64,000 bases of DNA, taken from contig CAVIJT010000003.1 in NCBI GenBank assembly GCA_963643465.1, positions 230,718-294,717 on the forward strand, given 5' to 3'. Of the stretch, positions 15,477-23,850 are shown piece by piece. Under the pieces are notes generated by a model. It did not search any database. It saw only the letters and a list, made by a program, of their open reading frames with translations, and was not told the origin of the DNA. The DNA is from CAG-411 sp963643465 (GTDB lineage: Bacteria > Bacillota > Clostridia > Lachnospirales > Lachnospiraceae). Numbering within the stretch: the stretch's first letter is position 1; every line of letters begins with the position of its first letter. The translations under genes and the position numbers were made by a program.

Positions 15477-17774
15477 TTGCGAATCAGGGGAATGAGCGAA
15501 CGGGAGATTGGTATGCTATTTGCGGCGGTGTTTGTGGGACGAATGCATGTCGTTCAAATGAATCCATTTGCTGTGGGATTTTTTATGGCTATTTGTTATG
15601 AGAGAATTCCGAAGTTTTTTTACATAGTGGCATTGGCCATTGGGTTGTTTCAAGGGTATGGTCCTGTAGAAACGGTGAAATATGTAATTGTATTTTTACT
15701 TTGTGCCGGGGTAACCGAGTTTGTGGAAAAGAGATATCGTGTTCCAGTAATCATATATAGCTTTTTGGGAGCTGGAGCATTGTATTTGGTGGAGTATTTT
15801 TGGAATAGACAAAATGTTATGGTAGAAACGGACTGGCTTCTTTTAACAATGGAGAGTTTGCTTGCAGGAGTATTTACACAGGTACTTTCTGTGGGAATCC
15901 ATTATTTGTTAGGAGCAAAGAAAACTGCTTATGCAGGAAATGAAGAAATCATTTCTATTATGGTTCTTGCCAGTTTGATTATTTTTGGAATGCCTTTTCA
16001 AAATGCACAAACCTTCGATGTAATGGGAATGTTTCTTTGTTTTTCTATTCTATTTGCAGGGTATTGTTATGGAGCAGGGGCTGGAAGTTTGGCAGGAGCA
16101 ATTAGTGGATTGTTTTTTCTGGCACAGGAAGAAGGCATTGAAATGCTTGGAATACTGGCATTGCTTGGAATGGGAGCAGGCATATTTAGAGAACTTGGAA
16201 GATTAGTCAGCGCGGTTACCTTTTTAGGGCTGTATCTCCTTAGTGGTGTGTATTTTTATGGCTCACTGCTTTCCGTGGGAAAATTGCGGTCCCTTGTGGT
16301 AGCGGGGATTTTATTTTTAGTGCTTCCCCGGCGTTTTACCCAAAGAGTGGACACGCTTGCTCTTGAGGAGGAGAACGCTCTTTTCGGATTGGATCAAATG
16401 GAAAGACAGGTGAAACGGAGATTGGACCAGTTTGCAGAATCTTTTTTTCATTTATCCCAGACCTTTCAAAAACTTTCCAGACAACGACAATGTATGGAAG
16501 AGCGAGATATGGAACAGATTTTGCAGCAAGCCAATGAATTGGTTTGTCTGAATTGTGAAAAGTCCAATCGGTGTCTTGGTTTTACCAGACATCATAAGTA
16601 CCAGACAGCCAGTTGTATTTTGCCTGCGGCAAGAGAAAATGGATATATATCCGAGGAAGATTTTCCGGCAAATTTTGTGAATAAATGCGACTATTTGGAG
16701 CAGTATGTGATGGAAACCAATCAGGCATTGCGGGTTGTGTGTAATAATGTACAATGGCAAAATCGTTTGGCAGAAAGCAGAGAGGCAATTGGAGAACAGT
16801 TTCGGGATATTGGATGTCTCATGCGGGAATTTGCACGGCAGTTGTATGGAGAGAGACAATTAGAGTTGGATGAAAAGGGAAATTTGTCTACTGTATTAAA
16901 ACGAAATCAGGTTTTAGTTCGTAAAATGGAATTGATAGAAAATAATGATCATGTGCAGGAATTGCATTTGATGGTAAAAAGTAAAAAACGAACCTGTGTC
17001 ACTACCCGCGAATTAGCGAAATGTGTAAGTGGAGTGCTTGAAAGACCGTTTGTTCCAGTGTCTAGTAGCAGAAATGTACTGCCAAAGGAATATGAGAAAG
17101 TGGTGTTGGTGGAAGATACCAAGTTTAAGACCATAACGGGAATGGCAAGGAGAAATAAAGATGGAGAACAGGTGTCAGGAGATAATTATTCGTTTCTAAA
17201 GTTAGACAATGGACAATTGGTTATGACTCTTGCTGACGGTATGGGCAGTGGGGAATATGCCAGTCTTGAAAGTGTGTCGGTAGTAGAATTACTGGAAAGT
17301 TTTTTGGAAGCAGGAGTAGGGGAACGAACCGCCATTCATTTGATTAATTCTGTGTTTGTTTTGCAATCAGAAGAACAGAATTTGTCTACTCTTGATATGG
17401 TAGTATTGCACTTGCATACGGGAGTTTGCGAGTTTATCAAAATGGGAGCGGCAGCAGCTTTTATTAAACATAGCAATGGCGTGGAATCCATTGTTTCAAC
17501 CAGTCTTCCTATGGGAGTTTTTGCCAGAGCCGAGTATGAGAATGTATCGAAAAAAATGGAGGATGGAGATTACATTATTTTGCTTAGTGACGGGGTGCTG
17601 GACACAGCATTGGGAGACGATCAGGAGGCGTATTTTAGAAATGTAATTAGTATGTTGGAAATGAGCAATCCAAAGGAATTGGCAGACGCCATTCTAAAGC
17701 AGGCAATTGACAATAACCATGGGGAAATTGTGGATGATATGACCGTTTTAGTGACTGGGGTGTGGATAAAGTAG
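15477..17774 (+). CDS. spoIIE: Stage II sporulation protein E (serine phosphatase)
   Basis: The PP2C-type phosphatase that dephosphorylates SpoIIAA at the asymmetric septum and so releases sigma-F. The N-terminal third holds about ten membrane helices (to about residue 285), the middle a regulatory region with FtsZ-linked function in Bacillus (about 290-540), and the C-terminus the PP2C phosphatase (about 555-765) with SGDNYSF, LADGMGSGEYAS, the SLDM-like STLDMVVLHL and LSDGVLDTA. Length (765 aa) is near the Bacillus protein. The start is a TTG at 15477, ten bases after AAGGAGG; the ATG at 15470 is out of frame and ATG 15492 lacks spacing. The tilS-hpt-ftsH genes that usually follow are not here. 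Confidence 0.93.
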   Translation: MRIRGMSEREIGMLFAAVFVGRMHVVQMNPFAVGFFMAICYERIPKFFYIVALAIGLFQGYGPVETVKYVIVFLLCAGVTEFVEKRYRVPVIIYSFLGAGALYLVEYFWNRQNVMVETDWLLLTMESLLAGVFTQVLSVGIHYLLGAKKTAYAGNEEIISIMVLASLIIFGMPFQNAQTFDVMGMFLCFSILFAGYCYGAGAGSLAGAISGLFFLAQEEGIEMLGILALLGMGAGIFRELGRLVSAVTFLGLYLLSGVYFYGSLLSVGKLRSLVVAGILFLVLPRRFTQRVDTLALEEENALFGLDQMERQVKRRLDQFAESFFHLSQTFQKLSRQRQCMEERDMEQILQQANELVCLNCEKSNRCLGFTRHHKYQTASCILPAARENGYISEEDFPANFVNKCDYLEQYVMETNQALRVVCNNVQWQNRLAESREAIGEQFRDIGCLMREFARQLYGERQLELDEKGNLSTVLKRNQVLVRKMELIENNDHVQELHLMVKSKKRTCVTTRELAKCVSGVLERPFVPVSSSRNVLPKEYEKVVLVEDTKFKTITGMARRNKDGEQVSGDNYSFLKLDNGQLVMTLADGMGSGEYASLESVSVVELLESFLEAGVGERTAIHLINSVFVLQSEEQNLSTLDMVVLHLHTGVCEFIKMGAAAAFIKHSNGVESIVSTSLPMGVFARAEYENVSKKMEDGDYIILLSDGVLDTALGDDQEAYFRNVISMLEMSNPKELADAILKQAIDNNHGEIVDDMTVLVTGVWIK

Positions 17775-17801
17775 CAATAATTTTCAGAAATAAAAAAGAA
17801 G

Positions 17802-17830
17802 TTGAAAAGTAAAATGTTCCGTGTTACAAT
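17802..17830 (+). promoter_or_regulatory. Promoter of the small secreted protein gene
   Basis: TTGAAA (17802-17807), 17 bp, TACAAT (17825-17830), 65 bp upstream of the start codon. Confidence 0.6.
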
Positions 17831-17895
17831 GTCCAGCGTAGGTCGCGACTACTATGCAACATGAGTACATTTTATTACAACAAGGAGAGACTAAC

Positions 17896-18288
17896 ATGAA
17901 AAAATCAAGAATTAAAGTAATTGCTGGTTTATTATTATGTGGCGTAATTACAGGAGCTTCTGCATCATTAGCGGCTACATCGTATGATATGCCTATCAGT
18001 GGTATAAATGCAAAAATGCATGGATACATTGATTTTGTAGAAGGTCCACTTTGGATTACTGATAAAGTATATTATAACGGTTCGGTTTGGGGCAAAGATG
18101 CATATTTAATTACAAATAGAGCAGATGATAATTATGTGCAAGCTGGTACGAATAAGAAGAATCTTGCTAAAAAATATGTTTATTATGGACATTCAGTAAG
18201 TGTTTCTAAAGCGAGTTGTGGATATGGTGGATCTTATGCGTATTTGAATATGAGTTGTGAAGGAACAACAGCAAAGATTACATCTTAA
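17896..18288 (+). CDS. Small secreted protein of unknown family, first gene of an ABC cassette
   Basis: 130 residues. A clear Sec signal peptide (KKSRIK, then a hydrophobic core, cleavage likely after ASLAA near residue 27) precedes a mature part of about 100 residues that is rich in Tyr, Gly, Ser and Asn and has exactly two cysteines (in SKASCGYGG and YLNMSCEG), so one disulfide is possible. I do not recognise the family. The features (short, secreted, Gly/Tyr-rich, first gene before FtsX-type permeases and an ATPase) recall lactococcin-972-like bacteriocin loci, but the sequence itself does not match that family by eye. AAGGAG lies eight bases before ATG 17896. A strong hairpin follows at 18307. 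Confidence 0.8.
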   Translation: MKKSRIKVIAGLLLCGVITGASASLAATSYDMPISGINAKMHGYIDFVEGPLWITDKVYYNGSVWGKDAYLITNRADDNYVQAGTNKKNLAKKYVYYGHSVSVSKASCGYGGSYAYLNMSCEGTTAKITS

Positions 18289-18306
18289 AATTATAGTTAC
18301 ATTTTT

Positions 18307-18340
18307 GTATTGCCGATGTATTTTTATACATCGGCAATAC
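18307..18340 (+). terminator. Strong hairpin without a T run between secreted-protein gene and permease gene
   Basis: A perfect 14-bp stem GTATTGCCGATGTA (18307-18320) with TACATCGGCAATAC (18327-18340). The bases after it (GTGTGTATTA) are not a T run, so it may be a partial terminator or an mRNA-stabilising or processing site rather than a full stop. Confidence 0.6.
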
Positions 18341-18374
18341 GTGTGTATTATCCACAAATAGTAAGGAGTAAACC

Positions 18375-19445
18375 ATGAGAATAAAGAAAATATTTCGGCA
18401 CTCCTATGTGAGTGCTCTTTTTGTTATAGGGCTTGCCATTTCTTGTTTTGTGCTTATTAACGTATCCAATTTAGTTAGTAATATGCTACAAGACAGCCAA
18501 CAATTACATGAATATACATTTGAAAAGTATGTTACCGTTTCATCTTTGGAAACTACTGCTTCGATATCAGATGCTTTAGCCTGTGCAGAGGAAGTAACAG
18601 AAGGAAATCTATTTGTTTTTTCTCTTGTAGAATTAAATAAAAGTTTGGATCAATACACAGTACGTGTTTTAATGAAGCAAAATGAAGAAACAGGTTTATC
18701 TTATACATCATTGAATGAAAAGAATAAGGAAAATGGAGCTATTATTGGAGAAAGTTTAAAATCGCAATTGTTAAAAGATTCGGAAGGGTATTATGTAGAG
18801 TTGAGCGGCATACGCATTCCCATTATTGGTATATTAGACAATAAATTGATGGGAGGAGTAGATACTTCTTTCTATTTGTTTTGGGAAAATTGTGATGAAA
18901 AGTTGCAGCATAAATTAGTAACTCTATTTGGCAATTATGATTTTTATTATGCTAGTCATAAAAACATACAAAACAGTTATTCGCAATTTAAGAATGCCTT
19001 GATGGCTAAGGGATTTAATGCACAAGAATACGAAGTGGCTTATAGTGGGGATGAAGAAAATGCTTGGTATGAAATGTATCATTCCTTGTTTTTGCCCCTT
19101 TGTTTTTTGTTTTCTATTTGTAATTGTTTTATTGTATCTTATGTATGGCTATTGTACAGAAAACGGGAAATTGCTATTCGAAAAGCATATGGATATCATA
19201 CGGGGCAGCTTGCCATTTTGTTGGGAAAGGATATTTTTGTATTAACATTATTGGGAAGTATATTGGCTATAGTTATACAGATTTTATATAGTTTTTTCTC
19301 TGGTGTGTCTTTGTTTGGACAACAGATATGGTGGAAAATTGGAATGATAGCTGTAGGTATGTTGGGTGTGATTGTATTAAATGTTTTATTTGCATTATTA
19401 AAAATTCGACAGATACAACCGTGCAAAGAGATTACAGAAGAATAG
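18375..19445 (+). CDS. FtsX/MacB-type ABC permease, subunit 1
   Basis: A permease-like protein of 356 aa with one N-terminal membrane helix (about residues 15-35), an extracytoplasmic domain (about 40-230) and three C-terminal helices (about 238-260, 283-310, 318-345), the layout of FtsX/MacB-family subunits. The cytoplasmic loop motif REIAIRKAYGYHTGQLA is the family coupling sequence. AAGGAG precedes ATG 18375. It is followed after nine bases by a second, different permease; the two probably form a heterodimer with the ATPase at 20783. The substrate is unknown; the adjacent small secreted protein (export, or protection from it) is the obvious candidate. Confidence 0.85.
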   Translation: MRIKKIFRHSYVSALFVIGLAISCFVLINVSNLVSNMLQDSQQLHEYTFEKYVTVSSLETTASISDALACAEEVTEGNLFVFSLVELNKSLDQYTVRVLMKQNEETGLSYTSLNEKNKENGAIIGESLKSQLLKDSEGYYVELSGIRIPIIGILDNKLMGGVDTSFYLFWENCDEKLQHKLVTLFGNYDFYYASHKNIQNSYSQFKNALMAKGFNAQEYEVAYSGDEENAWYEMYHSLFLPLCFLFSICNCFIVSYVWLLYRKREIAIRKAYGYHTGQLAILLGKDIFVLTLLGSILAIVIQILYSFFSGVSLFGQQIWWKIGMIAVGMLGVIVLNVLFALLKIRQIQPCKEITEE

Positions 19446-19454
19446 GAGGCATAT

Positions 19455-20690
19455 ATGAAAAACTCACTAATATTTGCGATTGATTCCATATCCACTCATT
19501 TTCGAAAATTTGTTCTTTCTGTATTGCTTGTTTTTATGTGCAGTTTACTTGTGTTATTCGCGTTGATGGCTTATCATGGTCAAAATTTAGTATATGAATC
19601 TTGCGATCATGTGTTAGCAAGAGGGGTAAAGAATACTGGCATTATACAGCTTATGGAGAATGAGTTTTATAATGATAAGATACAAAAATATTTGGAACAA
19701 TTAGAGAAACAAGAAGAAATACAAGTGATTGGAGATTGCGCTGAGTATATAGAGTCAGCACCTGCATTGGAACCTTTGTGGAATATACAAGAGGGAAAGT
19801 ATGGTTCACAAGATATGGGAGAAACAGGGCTATATATTGAAAATGTTTCTAGTAGTGCAAGCAATCTTTGTGAAATGAAATTGAGCAGTGGCACACCTGT
19901 TGAACAGCTTTCCTTTGAGAAAGAAAATGTGTATTATTTATATTTGGGATATGGATTTTGTGATATTCCTATTGGAACTACATATCAAGTAGAAGGAAAT
20001 ATATATGAAGTTGCAGGAATTTTAAATTCAGATCAATCTTGGATAAAAGAAGAGCTTCTTATGGATTTTTCATCTGAAATTGGAAATGCAGCACAATCCA
20101 GTGATTATATGGTATTCAAAATTCGCAATCAGGAGCCTCCTTTATCGGACTATCTTTGGATATCTTCTGCAGAAGGATATTCCATAGATGAGGCTTTAGA
20201 TGTAGCAGATCAATTAGGCGAAGAAGTGGATATTGATATTCATTATTCTTCTTTGCAGGAAAGATATGAGGTTTCACAAGCTCGTAATATCATTTTATTA
20301 CAGTATTTATCTCAAATCATAGGAATTGTTGGAATTACAGCATTGCTTATGTTGATTTCACTACAAATTGTTTTTATATTAAATAACAGAAAAGAATACG
20401 GTATTATGTATGCCGTTGGTTTTTCAAAACGTGATATATTTCTTTCAGCTTTATTTTACAATGTGATAACTTCCGTTGTGGCTTTTTTATTGGTTGTTCC
20501 TTGTTTGTATTGGATTGCCAAACAATGGTTTGCCACTTGTGGGATAGATTATATAGTAGAGCATATTTTTCTTCCATATATGTTGCCTGTAGAATTGGGT
20601 ATGATTGGAGTTATGTTACTGATTATTTCAATTGTAACAAATATCATATTGCATATTTTTACCCCTGTGCATATGATTCGTTCGGAATAA
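19455..20690 (+). CDS. FtsX/MacB-type ABC permease, subunit 2
   Basis: 411 aa with the same one-plus-three helix layout: a helix at about residues 18-40, an extracytoplasmic domain to about 275, then three helices (about 283-307, 328-355, 372-400). The loop NNRKEYGIMYAVGFSKRDIF corresponds to the coupling loop of FtsX-family permeases. AGGAGG precedes ATG 19455. It is only loosely similar to the permease in front. Both are noticeably AT-rich, as is the preceding secreted-protein gene, unlike spoIIE before them, which suggests separate acquisition (inference). Confidence 0.85.
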   Translation: MKNSLIFAIDSISTHFRKFVLSVLLVFMCSLLVLFALMAYHGQNLVYESCDHVLARGVKNTGIIQLMENEFYNDKIQKYLEQLEKQEEIQVIGDCAEYIESAPALEPLWNIQEGKYGSQDMGETGLYIENVSSSASNLCEMKLSSGTPVEQLSFEKENVYYLYLGYGFCDIPIGTTYQVEGNIYEVAGILNSDQSWIKEELLMDFSSEIGNAAQSSDYMVFKIRNQEPPLSDYLWISSAEGYSIDEALDVADQLGEEVDIDIHYSSLQERYEVSQARNIILLQYLSQIIGIVGITALLMLISLQIVFILNNRKEYGIMYAVGFSKRDIFLSALFYNVITSVVAFLLVVPCLYWIAKQWFATCGIDYIVEHIFLPYMLPVELGMIGVMLLIISIVTNIILHIFTPVHMIRSE

Positions 20691-20782
20691 AATTACTGTT
20701 ACAGCTTATATTGAGAAAGTAGACGTGTTTGTTGCCTATAGCAACAGAACGTAATCATTGTGTTTGATTGTGGAGGGATAAA

Positions 20783-21436
20783 ATGATAACGCTTAAAAAT
20801 ATTACAAAGGATTATGGAAAAGAGGATGCTTGTACACATGCTCTTCGAGGAATTAACCTTAACATAAAGGAAGGTGATTTTGTTGGTATTGTGGGAAGTT
20901 CAGGTTCTGGAAAGAGTACATTGCTTCATATATTAGGTGGCATGGATTCTGTTACTGATGGAGAATATTTATTTCAAGGGGAAAATATAGCTGCTTTTTC
21001 ACCACGTAAACTACATGAGTTTCGAAAAAGAAATATTAGTTTTGTATTTCAAAATTTTGCATTGATGAATCAATATACGGTTTATGAAAATGTGGAAATG
21101 CCTTTGCGTGCTAGACGCAAAAAAAATAGAAAAGTACAGATTATGGAACAATTAGAAAAAATGGGAATTGCTCATTTAAAAGATAAAACGCCATTGCAGT
21201 TATCTGGAGGACAACAGCAAAGATGTGCGATTGCAAGAGCGCTTGTTGCAGATACGCCTATATTACTTGCAGATGAGCCTACTGGAGCATTGGATCAACA
21301 TACAGGAAATGAGATTATGAATTGTTTCGAGGAAATCAATGGCACAGGAAAAACAGTTATTCTTATAACACATGATTTAGCTATTGCTAATAGATGTAAA
21401 CGAATTATTCAAATCGAAGATGGGGTAATTGTTTAG
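20783..21436 (+). CDS. ABC transporter ATP-binding protein (LolD/MacB class)
   Basis: 217-aa ATPase with all motifs: Walker A GSSGSGKST, Q-loop VFQNFALM, signature LSGGQQQR, Walker B ILLADEPTGALD and the H-loop LITHD. This is the class that pairs with FtsX-like permeases in export of peptides, lipoproteins or antibiotics, or in mechanotransmission. The start ATG 20783 follows GGAGGG at 20772-20777; the frame extends up to 20768 but overlaps that site. A 92-bp gap with a small hairpin (GTTGC/GCAAC) separates it from the permease gene. Confidence 0.92.
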   Translation: MITLKNITKDYGKEDACTHALRGINLNIKEGDFVGIVGSSGSGKSTLLHILGGMDSVTDGEYLFQGENIAAFSPRKLHEFRKRNISFVFQNFALMNQYTVYENVEMPLRARRKKNRKVQIMEQLEKMGIAHLKDKTPLQLSGGQQQRCAIARALVADTPILLADEPTGALDQHTGNEIMNCFEEINGTGKTVILITHDLAIANRCKRIIQIEDGVIV

Positions 21437-21460
21437 AGTGCTTAATACCAAATTATTATA

Positions 21461-21502
21461 AAAAAACATAGATAGTCTTGCAGATTGCTATGTTTTTTTT
21501 TA
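21461..21502 (+). terminator. Terminator closing the ABC cassette
   Basis: AAAAAACATAG (21461-21471) pairs with CTATGTTTTTT (21488-21498), and the T run continues. Confidence 0.75.
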
Positions 21503-21609
21503 TACTTATTAAAAACGTTTATATTAAAAAATATGAAAGTTACAAAATGAAAAGGTATTTGTGAAACTTACAGCATAATTAAAGTTTCGCAAGGGAAGGG
21601 AGAAAACGA

Positions 21610-22770
21610 ATGAAATTTTGGAAAGAACTGATGGAAAAGAAATGGGCACCTTATACTATTGCTACCTGTTCGGCTGTGGTCTTGTATTTGGCATTGTCTC
21701 ATGTGTATTATCTTTTTGATGTGCTACATGTAATCTATGTATTTGCCACTCCGGTTGTGATGGGATTAATTATTGCCTATGTGATGAATCCTTTTGTGGA
21801 ATTCATTCAGAAACATGTATTTAAGAAATTAGCACATCGGAAAAAGTTGTCCAGAAACTTTGCTGTGGCTACTTCTATTTTTGTTGTATTGTTGCTTTTA
21901 ATTTTGCTTATGGTAGCGTTAATACCTCAGCTTATTAGCAGTTCCGTTACTTTTCAGAAAAACTTTGCGGGATATGCAGCTTCTTTGCGTGAATGGTTTG
22001 CATCTATCCTAGAAAGTAACAGGGGAATTGGAAAATTTCTTGGCTCAGTGAGTTTGTCATGGGAAGAGGCATTGGATCGAATTACCACAGTGGTTTCTAA
22101 TTATTTAGGAAATGCCGAGAATGTATCTAGCATTATTGATACTTCTTTTAGCGTGGGAAAAGGTTTTGCCAATGTGTTGATTGCCTGCGTTCTTGCTATT
22201 TATTTTATGATTGACATGCCTCGTTTGGTAGAGGCTGGAAAGCAGTTACTAAAAGTGCTTACCGGACCAAAGAAATACTATGATGTGACTGGATTTATCA
22301 AACGTTGTAATCACATTTTATGCCGTTTTATCGTTTGTGATGTCATTGAGGGCATCATCGTAGGTTTGGTGAACTTTGTGTTTATGGCAATTATGGGAAT
22401 GGATTATGCGGTGTTAATTTCTGTTGTGGTAGGTGTCACCAATATGGTGCCAACGTTTGGTCCAATTGTGGGTTGTCTTATTGGTATGTTCATTTTGTTA
22501 TTGGTACATCCAATATGGTCCATATGGTTTTTGATTTTTACTATTCTATTACAGACAGTGGATGGTTATATTATCAAACCAAAATTATATGGAGATACAC
22601 TGGGCGTTTCTCCTTTGCTTATTTTGATTGCCATTGTAGTAGGTGGAAGAATGTTTGGTGTCATTGGAATTTTGCTTGCTATCCCGGTATCGGCTATTTT
22701 GGATTACATATTCCGAGAAATTTTATGGCAGAAATTGTTGGCGTGGAAAGGGAACAGTTCAGCGGAATAG
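21610..22770 (+). CDS. AI-2E family transporter
   Basis: A polytopic membrane protein (386 aa) of the AI-2E/TqsA-YdiK family, whose members include autoinducer and Na+/H+ transport-like proteins; the substrate here cannot be told. Family features are an N-terminal helix pair with PVVMGLIIAYVMNPFV, a soluble middle region (about residues 110-205), and C-terminal helices with the conserved LLQTVDGYIIKPKLYGDTLG, LHP-type loop (LVHPIWS) and a final GRMFGVIGILLAIPVSAI. GGGAAGGGAGAA precedes the ATG. It is monocistronic; the T-box promoter begins just downstream. Confidence 0.9.
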   Translation: MKFWKELMEKKWAPYTIATCSAVVLYLALSHVYYLFDVLHVIYVFATPVVMGLIIAYVMNPFVEFIQKHVFKKLAHRKKLSRNFAVATSIFVVLLLLILLMVALIPQLISSSVTFQKNFAGYAASLREWFASILESNRGIGKFLGSVSLSWEEALDRITTVVSNYLGNAENVSSIIDTSFSVGKGFANVLIACVLAIYFMIDMPRLVEAGKQLLKVLTGPKKYYDVTGFIKRCNHILCRFIVCDVIEGIIVGLVNFVFMAIMGMDYAVLISVVVGVTNMVPTFGPIVGCLIGMFILLLVHPIWSIWFLIFTILLQTVDGYIIKPKLYGDTLGVSPLLILIAIVVGGRMFGVIGILLAIPVSAILDYIFREILWQKLLAWKGNSSAE

Positions 22771-22782
22771 AGTAGAGATTCA

Positions 22783-22811
22783 TTGACTTTTTCGCAAAAG
22801 TGTACTATCAT
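22783..22811 (+). promoter_or_regulatory. Promoter of the ileS T-box leader
   Basis: TTGACT (22783-22788), 17 bp, TATCAT (22806-22811). Confidence 0.65.
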
Positions 22812-22817
22812 GGAATA

Positions 22818-23158
22818 GATGTGGCTGTTTAAAGAATACACTTTGTAACAGTGCAGATAGATGGAAAAAGACGCAGACGGAGACAGTACGTTGCATGGAA
22901 GTGTTTCAGTGAGTCCGGGATAGTGCAAACCGGATACCAGTAAGTGCAAGAGAAGATCACTCCTGAGTTGCAGGCTGAACGATGTAAGTTTAGTAGGTTT
23001 TGCCGGTGTCCACCGTTATATGGAGCGTGCATAAATGTGTACATTGAGTATAGAGTAGTTGGCAATTATCCTTTGCCATGTTTCATGTACCAGAGTGCAG
23101 GACAAATAAGTGGTAGAAATAGCAGAGGCTCTCGTCTTATTTGACGGGAGCTTTTTTT
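22818..23158 (+). promoter_or_regulatory. T-box riboswitch, isoleucine (AUC specifier), controlling NUDIX gene and ileS
   Basis: This fills most of the 464-bp gap before the NUDIX gene. Visible landmarks are the Stem I region with the AGTCCGGG...CCGG arms, the specifier loop AGAAG-ATC-ACTCCTGAG with ATC at 22956-22958 (Ile codon), the conserved CCACCGTTA near 23010-23018, and the antiterminator bulge TGGT (23111-23114), able to pair with ACCA of uncharged tRNA. The terminator is GCTCTCGTC/GACGGGAGC (23128-23151) plus a T run. Uncharged tRNA-Ile should favour read-through into NUDIX-ileS. The T-box sequence (AAGTGGTAGAAATAGC) departs from the usual GGTACCGCG form. Confidence 0.9.
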
Positions 23159-23161
23159 CAT

Positions 23162-23198
23162 CAGTAGTGAGGAAAATCCAGTGCTTGCATGAAGATTT
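23162..23198 (+). repeat. Dispersed repeat, left half of split copy B
   Basis: 37 bp starting CAGTAGTGAGGAAAATCCAG, 32/37 identical to 13438-13474. It directly follows the T-box terminator T run, 36 bp before the NUDIX start. Confidence 0.75.
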
Positions 23199-23234
23199 TC
23201 GCCAAAGGCATAACTGTGCAGAAATGAGGGAAAA

Positions 23235-23747
23235 ATGGAACTTTGGGATGTATATAACCAATGTATGCAGAAAACAGGAAGAACACATGTAAGAGGTGTT
23301 CCTTTACAAGAAGGAGATTACCATTTGATTGTGCATGTGTATCCAGTAAATAGTAAGGGTGAGATTTTAATACAAAAACGGTCACCGCATGTAAAGACAA
23401 AACCGAATATGTGGGCTACCACAGGGGGGTCTGTAATTGCAGGGGAAAATTTTTATCAGGGTGGCATGCGGGAACTTCGAGAAGAACTTGGAATTGAGGT
23501 TTCCGATGAAGATGCACGTTTGCTCAGCATAATGGAACGGCCAAACCGCTTTCGTGCAATTTGGCTGGTACGCACAGATATAGATATTACAGAGTTGAAA
23601 CTTCAAAAAGAAGAAGTGGCAGATGCTATGTGGGCTACACCAGACACCATTCGCCAGATGGTGGAGTCAGGAGAATTTTGGCATTATGACTATTTGGAAT
23701 GGCTGTTTCGAAAGATAGAAGGACTCAGACGTTCCGGTTGGTGTTAG
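23235..23747 (+). CDS. NUDIX hydrolase
   Basis: 170 aa with a complete Nudix box, GSVIAGE-x7-REL-x-EELG (about residues 62-84), the loop-helix that binds metal and hydrolyses a nucleoside-diphosphate-linked substrate. The N-terminal part (RGVPLQEGDYHLIVHVYPVN) and the C-terminal WA-TP---R-M---GEF end are typical of the MutT/isopentenyl-diphosphate-isomerase-like branch; the substrate is not predictable. ATG 23235 follows GAGGG by four bases. It lies between the T-box terminator and ileS, so its expression should respond to tRNA-Ile charging. It is flanked on both sides by halves of a dispersed repeat (23162 and 23751). Confidence 0.9.
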   Translation: MELWDVYNQCMQKTGRTHVRGVPLQEGDYHLIVHVYPVNSKGEILIQKRSPHVKTKPNMWATTGGSVIAGENFYQGGMRELREELGIEVSDEDARLLSIMERPNRFRAIWLVRTDIDITELKLQKEEVADAMWATPDTIRQMVESGEFWHYDYLEWLFRKIEGLRRSGWC

Positions 23748-23750
23748 TAG

Positions 23751-23783
23751 TGAGAAACTGGCAAACGGTGTTTCTTATGATTT
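23751..23783 (+). repeat. Dispersed repeat, right half of split copy B
   Basis: Starts TGAGAAACTGGCAAACGGTG and continues to ATGATTT. It matches 13494-13525 with four substitutions and one inserted base, and starts three bases after the NUDIX stop. Confidence 0.7.
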
Positions 23784-23850
23784 CATGCGTGGATAGTATT
23801 TGAGGGTAAAAACCCCAACATCATATAAATATAGAAATAGGAGGATTACT

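Noticed and set aside
16452..16859. 135-codon minus-strand frame inside spoIIE
   Set aside because: Antisense shadow of a clear coding region, no start signals.
18395..18416. CIRCE-like GCACTC...GAGTGC
   Set aside because: The arms are six bases apart instead of nine and lie inside the permease coding start, not upstream of a chaperone gene.
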